DNA from: Cryomorphaceae bacterium
GTDB lineage: Bacteria; Bacteroidota; Bacteroidia; Flavobacteriales_D; Crocinitomicaceae
DNA length: 7,065 nucleotides
NCBI GenBank assembly: GCA_027485365.1
Contig: JAIXRD010000016.1
Span: 1-7,065 of the forward strand
Reading direction: 5' to 3'
A program made the translations under genes and the position numbers. The number at the start of each line of letters is the position of its first letter. Position 1 is the first letter of the stretch. The notes beneath the pieces are model-generated. The model had not been told where the DNA came from. It did no database searches and saw only the letters and a program-made list of their open reading frames with translations. Below are positions 1 to 5,292 of the stretch, piece by piece.

Positions 1-526
1 CCGTTGGTTCAAGTAAAACCGGCTTATTGTTTTTAAAGTGGATGTTACCTTTTATATATCCACAGAGTCTCCGATATTGGTTTTCAGTAATTTTTAGTTT
101 GATGATTGGTCGGTCAACGGGTATTTCATAATGATAATATGCATGAATCGCTGCGCCATTTAAGCCAAACGTGCCACGAAAGGCTGTGGATAAGGTTAAA
201 TCGCTAAAACTAGGTGTGGTTAGAAAAAATCGTTTATCACCCATTCCAATTCCAATCCAATGGAAGGTGGTGTCGTAAACTTTATTGTTTTCATATGGAA
301 ACAAGGCATCCCAATTTTGTATTTTGTGATGCACTGGGACGATAATGTCAGTATGTACACCCGATTGCATAAAGTAAATGCTGACAAGCTTTGGTTCTTC
401 TGTTTTTTCTTTTTCTACAGGAATCAGGGCTAAGAATACGCAAAGAAGAAAGAAGGAAACTACAATTAATCCAACCAGCGAGGCGCTATATTTCAGAATT
501 AAAAAAAGTGTTTTCTTTTTAATCAC
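1..526 (-). CDS. DUF2459 / TIGR02117-family membrane-anchored protein (3' end outside window)
   Basis: The visible 175 residues belong, by motif, to the DUF2459 (TIGR02117) family, a group without a firmly known biochemical role that has been noted near urease genes in some bacteria. A basic N-terminus (IKKK) leads into one hydrophobic segment at about residues 7-35, so the protein is probably an inner-membrane-anchored or lipoprotein-like protein with its bulk outside the cytoplasm. Family landmarks are SGVHTDIIVP at residues 55-64, a Trp-Asp pair at 72-73, GMGDKRFFLTTP at 94-105 and a conserved-looking His at 128. The start is a GTG at 524-526: an in-frame TAA lies six codons upstream, and any later ATG would remove the membrane segment. 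The start overlaps the end of the DedA gene by 8 bases (GTGATTAA), indicating translational coupling. The C-terminus is cut by the window edge. Family assignment is fairly sure; function is unknown. Confidence 0.8.
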   Translation of the reverse strand, partial: MIKKKTLFLILKYSASLVGLIVVSFFLLCVFLALIPVEKEKTEEPKLVSIYFMQSGVHTDIIVPVHHKIQNWDALFPYENNKVYDTTFHWIGIGMGDKRFFLTTPSFSDLTLSTAFRGTFGLNGAAIHAYYHYEIPVDRPIIKLKITENQYRRLCGYIKGNIHFKNNKPVLLEPT

Positions 527-1151
527 GCTGCAAACGATTTTTTAGGTAGGTGAAAAGCAAGGGGCTTACCGATATCAATACGATACCGATCGCCATTAAA
601 TCGACATGTTCCCTAATCCATGTTACCTCACCTAATAGATAACCGGCCAATAGCATTGATCCAATCCACAAGGCCCCACCGAGTAGGTCATAAATAACGA
701 AGGTTCTGTACTTCATGCTTCCAACTCCTGCCGCAAAAGGAGCAAAGGTTCGGACGAAAGGAACAAAACGAGCCATGATAATCGCCTTTGTTCCATGCTT
801 TTTAAAAAACAGGGAAGTTTTTTCTAGGTATTCTTTTTTAACTAAGGGTTTGCCTCGAAAGGAAAATGAGAATACATTCAATCCGATTTTTCTTCCTACC
901 CAATAATTTATGTTGTCTCCCAGAATTGCTGCCAAAAACAATAAAGGAAGAAGAATCATGAGGTCGAGTTGTCCACTTTTACAAAATAACCCTGCCGTAA
1001 ACAACAAGGAGTCTCCGGGTAAAAATGGAAAAGCAACTAACCCCGTTTCAATAAATATTACAAGGAAAAGAACGATATATATTGCGGTTCCAAATTCTTG
1101 TACAAACCATGTTATATCTAATGCAAAAAGATGCTGTAAAATTTCTATCAT
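519..1151 (-). CDS. DedA-family (VTT/SNARE-associated domain) integral membrane protein
   Basis: This is a polytopic inner-membrane protein of the DedA superfamily, members of which act in envelope homeostasis; some bacterial members have been shown to recycle undecaprenyl phosphate or translocate phospholipids. The 210 residues match the usual family length. The signature elements are in order: the acidic residue E35 with PFLPGDSLLF at 42-51 (re-entrant loop), GDNINYWVGRKIG at 78-90, and the second re-entrant region ARFVPFVRTFAPFAAG at 127-142 with the two arginines R128 and R134. E35, D47, R128 and R134 correspond to the four charged residues known to be required in the E. coli paralogues. 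Hydrophobic stretches lie near 22-55, 63-85, 135-165 and 180-200. It begins 1 bp after the rhodanese gene and overlaps the DUF2459 gene downstream. The transported lipid cannot be told from sequence. Confidence 0.93.
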   Translation of the reverse strand: MIEILQHLFALDITWFVQEFGTAIYIVLFLVIFIETGLVAFPFLPGDSLLFTAGLFCKSGQLDLMILLPLLFLAAILGDNINYWVGRKIGLNVFSFSFRGKPLVKKEYLEKTSLFFKKHGTKAIIMARFVPFVRTFAPFAAGVGSMKYRTFVIYDLLGGALWIGSMLLAGYLLGEVTWIREHVDLMAIGIVLISVSPLLFTYLKNRLQRD

Positions 1152-1152
1152 G

Positions 1153-1467
1153 TTAATCGAGTTTTAGCGAAGGGTCAACTTCTTTTTGCCACCCTTGTAT
1201 GCCCTGTTCAATAATTATTACCTCCAAGAAACCGAGTTCGGTTTCAATTAAATTCCCTGCAGCTTGCGCTCTTTTTCCTGATTGGCATAACAATACCAAC
1301 GGAGTGCTTCGATCTTTTTCTTGAAGAAATTCGATTAGGGATGCCATTGGGACATTGTTGAATCCGCAATTGACATGCTGATATTCATACGGTTCACGAA
1401 TATCAAGGGCAAGAACGCTTCCTTTCTCAAGGAGTTCTTTACATCGACTAGCATTCCAATATTTCAT
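1153..1467 (-). CDS. Single-domain rhodanese-like sulfurtransferase
   Basis: This 104-residue protein is one complete rhodanese domain with no signal peptide, so it is expected in the cytoplasm. Family landmarks are the CDC25-like DIREPYEYQ at residues 22-30, the active-site loop CQSGKRA starting at C61 (the cysteine that would carry the persulfide), and the closing GIQGWQ at 89-94. The six-residue loop CQSGKR resembles that of rhodanese domains attached to MoeB/ThiF-type activating enzymes rather than the GlpE type. Such proteins pass sulfane sulfur to thiol acceptors or cyanide; the physiological acceptor is not visible here. It lies 15 bp after the APS kinase-like gene and 1 bp before the DedA gene, in the middle of the leftward operon. 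A pair of sulfur-related genes (APS kinase, rhodanese) is suggestive but does not prove a shared pathway. Confidence 0.92.
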   Translation of the reverse strand: MKYWNASRCKELLEKGSVLALDIREPYEYQHVNCGFNNVPMASLIEFLQEKDRSTPLVLLCQSGKRAQAAGNLIETELGFLEVIIIEQGIQGWQKEVDPSLKLD

Positions 1468-1471
1468 TCGA

Positions 1472-1479
1472 CAAAAATA
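1472..1479 (-). promoter_or_regulatory. Possible Bacteroidota -7 element before the rhodanese gene
   Basis: Read on the minus strand, this site is TATTTTTG, an exact match to the Bacteroidota -7 consensus TAnnTTTG, in the 15-bp gap between the APS kinase-like and rhodanese genes. A start of transcription about 4 bases on would lie almost at the rhodanese ATG (1465-1467), giving a nearly leaderless transcript. No TTG sits at the usual -33 spacing. In AT-rich DNA an exact match can occur by chance, so this is weak. Confidence 0.2.
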
Positions 1480-1482
1480 GAA

Positions 1483-2013
1483 TTATTGATTGAATGTAGC
1501 ATGAATGGCTTCAAGCAATTCCATCTTGCACGCTTCAAAAGGTTTGTCCTCTGTATTTATTTTCAACCATGGGTTAATGGGCTCTTCATATGGCTGATGA
1601 ATTCCCGTGAAATTCCCCTCGTTCTGTTTATTGCTATTTGAATATAGCTGCTTGACATCACGTTGTTTACAGCCTTCAATAGAGCAGTCCACATGTATTA
1701 AAAACAATCGATTGATTCCAATGACCTGCTTTATCATGGTTTGAATTTCATGGGTAGGTGAAATAAGGGCAGCCATAACATGGATTCCTTGTTCGTTTAG
1801 TATCCTGGCTATATTTGCAGCCCTTCGATTTTGTTCCATTCGGTCTTCCTCGGTGAATCCAAGGTCCCTCGAGATGGTACTTCTCAATTCATCCCCATCC
1901 AAAACAACTACCTTCTTTCCGGCTCGGCTTAATTCTTCAGTTAGCGCGTTAGAAAGTGTCGTCTTTCCCGCGCCTGATAATCCCGTAAACCAAAAGGTGT
2001 GTCCGTATTCCAT
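1483..2013 (-). CDS. cysC: Adenylylsulfate (APS) kinase-like protein, divergent
   Basis: APS kinase transfers a phosphate from ATP to adenylylsulfate, giving PAPS for sulfate assimilation or sulfation. The 176-residue protein shows the family plan: P-loop GLSGAGKTT at 11-19, DGDELR at 39-44, LGF...DR at 51-58, ALISP at 82-86 with the Ser that is phosphorylated in some family members at S85, and RD.K.LY followed by NFTGIHQPYEEP towards the C-terminus. Two substrate-site features differ from the canonical enzyme: after ISP the usual Tyr-Arg...Arg is replaced by THEIQ, and the canonical DRxEN reads DRMEQN, moving the Asn by one. It may therefore have altered APS handling or another substrate. 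The ATG at 2013 was chosen; a TTG three codons upstream (2022) adds only MIL and lies inside a possible promoter element. No sulfate adenylyltransferase gene is adjacent. It is the first gene of the leftward operon. Confidence 0.85.
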   Translation of the reverse strand: MEYGHTFWFTGLSGAGKTTLSNALTEELSRAGKKVVVLDGDELRSTISRDLGFTEEDRMEQNRRAANIARILNEQGIHVMAALISPTHEIQTMIKQVIGINRLFLIHVDCSIEGCKQRDVKQLYSNSNKQNEGNFTGIHQPYEEPINPWLKINTEDKPFEACKMELLEAIHATFNQ

Positions 2014-2019
2014 CAGAAT

Positions 2020-2027
2020 CAAAGGTA
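2020..2027 (-). promoter_or_regulatory. Possible -7 promoter element for the APS kinase-like operon
   Basis: On the minus strand the site reads TACCTTTG, matching the Bacteroidota -7 consensus TAnnTTTG, and ends 6 bases before the ATG at 2013. Transcription from about 2016 would give a leader of roughly 3 bases. I see no TTG at the expected -33 distance. Its location in the divergent intergenic region favours it, but the assignment rests on one short motif. Confidence 0.3.
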
Positions 2028-2066
2028 GGAACTTTTGTAAATTCTCCGCATGTGTAACACTTTGAT

Positions 2067-2074
2067 TATCTTTG
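2067..2074 (+). promoter_or_regulatory. Probable -7 promoter element for fabG-hemB-hutH
   Basis: TATCTTTG matches the Bacteroidota -7 consensus TAnnTTTG exactly and lies 14 bases before the fabG ATG, predicting a short A-rich leader (start near 2078). A good -33 TTG at the right spacing is missing. An alternative is the TTG at 2035-2037 followed after 19 bp by ACACTTTG (2057-2064), which has good spacing but an imperfect -7 box. One of the two is likely to drive the rightward operon. Confidence 0.4.
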
Positions 2075-2088
2075 AAAAAAAATTAACT

Positions 2089-2832
2089 ATGTTATTAAAA
2101 GATAAAGTTGTTATTATCACCGGAGCCTCAAGAGGCATCGGAAAGTCAATTGCACAAATGTGCGTTAATCACGGTGCAAAAGTGGCGTTTACTTACCTTT
2201 CTTCAGATGAAAAAGCACGTGCGCTAGAAGCAGAACTGACTTCGCAAGGTGGTGTGGCGGTTGGGTTTAAGTCCGACGCATCAAATTTTGACCAAGCCCA
2301 TGAATTAGTTGATCAGGTGGTTGAGCAATTTGGAACGGTAGATGTCCTTGTAAATAATGCCGGAATCACACGCGATACACTGATGATGCGAATGACTGAG
2401 GAGCAATGGGATGAGGTAATCAATACGAATCTTAAATCCGCATTCAACTTAACCAAAGCGGTTATTAAACCCATGCTTAAAGCGCGTTCTGGATCGATTA
2501 TTAACATGAGTTCTGTGGTTGGAGTAAAAGGTAATGCTGGACAAGCAAATTACGCGGCCTCTAAAGCTGGTTTAATCGGTTTTACAAAATCGATTGCTGC
2601 CGAATTAGGGTCTAGAAATATCCGCTGCAACGCCATCGCACCAGGTTTCATTGAAACAGAAATGACGGAAGTACTTGATCCGGCTGTGGTAGAACAATGG
2701 AGAAATGCCATTCCCTTAAAAAGAGGCGGGAAACCAGAAGATGTTGCGAACGCTACCGTTTTCTTGGCTTCAGACATGTCTGCATATATTACCGGTCAAA
2801 CACTCCACGTTTGCGGGGGTATGTTAATGTAA
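2089..2832 (+). CDS. fabG: 3-oxoacyl-[acyl-carrier-protein] reductase
   Basis: FabG reduces beta-ketoacyl-ACP with NADPH in each round of type II fatty acid elongation, in the cytoplasm as a tetramer. The 247-residue protein is a classical short-chain dehydrogenase: TGASRGIG cofactor loop at 11-18, NNAG at 89-92, and the catalytic set N114, S142, Y155 and K159, each shifted by four from E. coli FabG. Arg at 133 and 176 occupies the positions of the two E. coli ACP-docking arginines, which supports FabG over a generic reductase. The C-terminus ends in CGGMLM, where NGGMYM is more usual. The ATG at 2089 was chosen because it gives the normal family N-terminus; an ATG at 2050 would add 13 residues unlike the family and would overlap the probable promoter. 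It is the first gene of the rightward unit, with hemB 4 bp downstream. Confidence 0.95.
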   Translation: MLLKDKVVIITGASRGIGKSIAQMCVNHGAKVAFTYLSSDEKARALEAELTSQGGVAVGFKSDASNFDQAHELVDQVVEQFGTVDVLVNNAGITRDTLMMRMTEEQWDEVINTNLKSAFNLTKAVIKPMLKARSGSIINMSSVVGVKGNAGQANYAASKAGLIGFTKSIAAELGSRNIRCNAIAPGFIETEMTEVLDPAVVEQWRNAIPLKRGGKPEDVANATVFLASDMSAYITGQTLHVCGGMLM

Positions 2833-2836
2833 TCCA

Positions 2837-3808
2837 ATGGTAATTAGACCAAGAAGAAACCGAAAACATGCGGCCATACGCGATATGGTGCAAGAGAACT
2901 TTTTATCCGTAGAACATTTGATTTATCCCATGTTTCTCACGGATGGAACAGGAGTCAAAGAGGAAATATCCTCGTTGCCAAGAAATTACCGATGGTCCTT
3001 GGATTTAATGTTAAAGGAAATTGAATCTTCGCTGTCCTTAGGTTTAAACAAATTCGTTTTATTTCCTGCGGTTTCGGATGAGTTGAAAGATAAAACAGCT
3101 ACATACAGTTATGCGGCAGAGAATTTCTATTTGCATGCGATCCGTGCAATTAAAGAACGATTTCCAGAGGCAATTCTAATGAGTGACGTAGCCATGGACC
3201 CATACTCATCCGATGGTCACGATGGATTAGTTCAGGACGGGAAGATTTTGAACGACGAAACCTTGCCGATTTTAGCTAAAATGAGCATCGCTCAAGCGCA
3301 AGCAGGGATTGATATTATCGGTCCAAGCGATATGATGGATGGACGTGTAGGGTATATCCGTGAAGCCTTAGATTTAGAGGGGTATACCGATACAAGCATC
3401 ATGGCATATTCCGCTAAGTACGCAAGTGCTTTCTATGGACCGTTCAGAGATGCATTAAATTCTGCGCCGAAATCAGGAGACAAAAAAACATACCAAATGA
3501 ATCCCGCAAATAAACGGGAAGCTTTACTAGAAGCATCTTTGGATATGGAAGAAGGCGCTGATTTTATCATGGTTAAGCCGGCCTTGTCTTATTTGGACGT
3601 TATACACTTACTTAAAGAACATAGCACGGTTCCAATTACTGCGTATAATGTGAGTGGTGAATGCGCCATGGTATACGCAGCGGCAGAAAAAGGATGGATC
3701 AATTATGAGGCCATTGTCTCTGAAATTTTAATGAGTATGCGCAGGGCAGGAGCAGATGGAATTCTGACCTATTTCGCGAAAGATTTTGCAACCTTTACCC
3801 ATAAATAA
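2837..3808 (+). CDS. hemB: Delta-aminolevulinic acid dehydratase (porphobilinogen synthase), zinc-cysteine-free type
   Basis: HemB condenses two 5-aminolevulinate molecules to porphobilinogen, the first common step of tetrapyrrole synthesis. At 323 residues it has the normal length. The N-terminus has the RPRR motif at 4-7, and the two Schiff-base lysines are K194 (YSAKYAS) and K247 (MVKPAL). GPSDMMDGRVGYIR at 162-175 is the conserved active-site block. The active-site metal-binding segment reads DVAMDPYSSDGHDG at 117-130; the three cysteines of the catalytic zinc site in the E. coli and animal enzymes are replaced by A119, D121 and D129, as in enzymes that do not use catalytic zinc and respond to magnesium. 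The ATG lies 4 bp after fabG, and its stop overlaps the hutH start by one base (TAATG), so translation of all three genes is probably coupled. No other heme gene is in view. Confidence 0.97.
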   Translation: MVIRPRRNRKHAAIRDMVQENFLSVEHLIYPMFLTDGTGVKEEISSLPRNYRWSLDLMLKEIESSLSLGLNKFVLFPAVSDELKDKTATYSYAAENFYLHAIRAIKERFPEAILMSDVAMDPYSSDGHDGLVQDGKILNDETLPILAKMSIAQAQAGIDIIGPSDMMDGRVGYIREALDLEGYTDTSIMAYSAKYASAFYGPFRDALNSAPKSGDKKTYQMNPANKREALLEASLDMEEGADFIMVKPALSYLDVIHLLKEHSTVPITAYNVSGECAMVYAAAEKGWINYEAIVSEILMSMRRAGADGILTYFAKDFATFTHK

Positions 3809-5286
3809 TGACTCAATTTGTATTGAATAATCAATGGGTTTCTCTGGAAGAATTGGAACGTGTATTGAAAAATTCGACAGAAGTTGTCCTCGGTCCTCAG
3901 GCTAAGTTAGCCATCGAAACCGGTTTTTCTTTTTTACAAGCTAAGGTTAAGGAAGATGGCGCAATTTATTATGGAATAAATACTGGGTTTGGCTCGCTTT
4001 GTAATACCGTTATTTCAACGGAAGATTTGAATCAACTTCAAGTGAATTTAATCCGTTCTCATGCCTGCGGTGTTGGTGCTAAGGTTCCTACACACCTTGT
4101 AAAGCGGATGCTTTTACTTAAGGTAATTGCGCTTTCAAAAGGATTCTCCGGGGTACAACTTGCAACGGTTGAACGCCTTTTGTTCCTGTACAACAACAAC
4201 TTGATTCCTGTGGTTTATGAGCAAGGAAGTCTTGGTGCTTCTGGTGATTTAGCACCCTTGGCCCATCTCTGTTTACCACTCATCGGAGAAGGCGAGGTTC
4301 AGGTAAACGGCGAGCGCATACCAGGAAATAAACTCCATGCTAATTATGGTCTTGAGCCAATAACGCTCCAAGCGAAGGAAGGCTTAGCCTTGTTGAATGG
4401 AACACAATTTATGAATGCCTATGGGACCTATGCGGTCAGTACGGGACATACCTTACTAAAGGAAGGGCTTAAGATTGCAGCCTTGTCTTTAGAAGCCTAT
4501 GACGGCAGACAGGAACCATTTCAAGCTAATGTCAATGAACTACGGAAGCAACATGGACAGATTGAGGTAGCTACGACAATGCGCGGGTTATTGAATAACT
4601 CAGCACGCATAAAAAATCATGTACAAGACCCTTATTCATTTAGGTGTATTCCTCAGGTTCATGGGGCATCCTTGGATACCTTGAATTTTGTTAAAACGAC
4701 CTTTGAGAATGAATTGAATGCCGTGACAGACAATCCTACCTTGTTCCCTGACGAGGATCAAATTGTTTCGGCAGGTAATTTTCACGGACAACCCTTGGCC
4801 TTGGCTATGGATTTTCTAGCCATCGCTCTTGCTGAATTGGGCTCAATTTCGGAACGTAGAATCTACAAGTTGATTTCAGGTACGCGCGATTTACCGCCGT
4901 TTTTGGTGAAGCACGCCGGCTTGAATTCTGGGTTTATGATCGTTCAATATGCCGCTGCTTCCATTGTGAGTCAAAACAAACAGTTATGCACTCCGGCTAG
5001 TGTGGATACGATTGATTCCAGTAATGGACAAGAAGATCATGTGAGTATGGGGGCAAATGCCGCTACTAAACTATTCCGCGTGCTTGATAATGTGATTTCT
5101 GTAGCAGCCATGGAGTGGTTGACGGCAGCGCAAGCCTATGGATTCAGGGAAGGTTGGGAATTAACGAATGAGGTCGATTCCTTGTACAAGCAACTTCGGT
5201 CTGAAATTTCCTTTATGGCAACCGACCGCTACCTGCATGAGGATATCATCTGTGCGCGCACCTTACTTGTTAAGCGTCTTAACTAG
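3808..5286 (+). CDS. hutH: Histidine ammonia-lyase
   Basis: HutH removes ammonia from histidine to give urocanate, the first step of histidine degradation, using the self-formed MIO electrophile. The 492 residues fit the family. The MIO tripeptide is A144-S145-G146 within GSLGASGDLAPLAH. Other active-site residues are Y55 (YYGINTGFG), H85 (IRSHACG), N197 (LLNGTQ), Q283, the PYSFR block with Y276 and R279, F325 (GNFHG) and E409 in GQEDHVSMG. The Glu in QEDH and the APLAH segment after the MIO motif favour histidine over tyrosine or phenylalanine. The GNFHGQP segment differs from the FHAEP of the Pseudomonas enzyme but resembles HutH proteins of Bacteroidota as I know them. Its ATG overlaps the hemB stop by one base. 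Urocanase, imidazolonepropionase and other hut genes are absent from the window, so the remainder of the pathway must be elsewhere. Confidence 0.93.
   Translation: MTQFVLNNQWVSLEELERVLKNSTEVVLGPQAKLAIETGFSFLQAKVKEDGAIYYGINTGFGSLCNTVISTEDLNQLQVNLIRSHACGVGAKVPTHLVKRMLLLKVIALSKGFSGVQLATVERLLFLYNNNLIPVVYEQGSLGASGDLAPLAHLCLPLIGEGEVQVNGERIPGNKLHANYGLEPITLQAKEGLALLNGTQFMNAYGTYAVSTGHTLLKEGLKIAALSLEAYDGRQEPFQANVNELRKQHGQIEVATTMRGLLNNSARIKNHVQDPYSFRCIPQVHGASLDTLNFVKTTFENELNAVTDNPTLFPDEDQIVSAGNFHGQPLALAMDFLAIALAELGSISERRIYKLISGTRDLPPFLVKHAGLNSGFMIVQYAAASIVSQNKQLCTPASVDTIDSSNGQEDHVSMGANAATKLFRVLDNVISVAAMEWLTAAQAYGFREGWELTNEVDSLYKQLRSEISFMATDRYLHEDIICARTLLVKRLN
5266..5286. repeat. Imperfect inverted repeat at the hutH stop codon
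   Basis: Arms 5266-5274 and 5278-5286 pair around a 3-base CGT loop. The inner six base pairs (GTTAAG/CTTAAC) are perfect, followed by one T-T mismatch and two further pairs. It covers the last hutH codons and the stop, just before the convergent junction. It could be part of a transcription-ending structure or chance; the stem is AT-rich. Confidence 0.25.
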
Positions 5287-5292
5287 AAATTC

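Noticed and set aside
715..1167. Plus-strand open frames opposite the DedA gene
   Set aside because: The opposite strand has strong DedA motifs, and the plus-strand translations are low-complexity, basic and without family features.
2014..2022. TTG start at 2022 for the APS kinase-like gene
   Set aside because: An ATG lies three codons downstream, family N-termini need no extra residues, and the TTG is part of a TAnnTTTG-like element.
2050..2088. Upstream in-frame ATG (2050) giving a 260-residue FabG
   Set aside because: The extra 13 residues do not resemble FabG N-termini, and the segment contains the probable promoter; the ATG at 2089 gives the standard length.
2313..2777. Minus-strand open frames within fabG (2313-2507 and 2550-2777)
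   Set aside because: They are antisense to a well-conserved gene and show no recognisable domain; they are reading-frame shadows.
2089..5286. Flexirubin or aryl-polyene gene cluster suggested by a reductase beside a lyase
   Set aside because: No ketosynthase, dehydratase, acyl carrier protein or acyltransferase is present, HemB lies between the two genes, and the lyase has histidine-type motifs.
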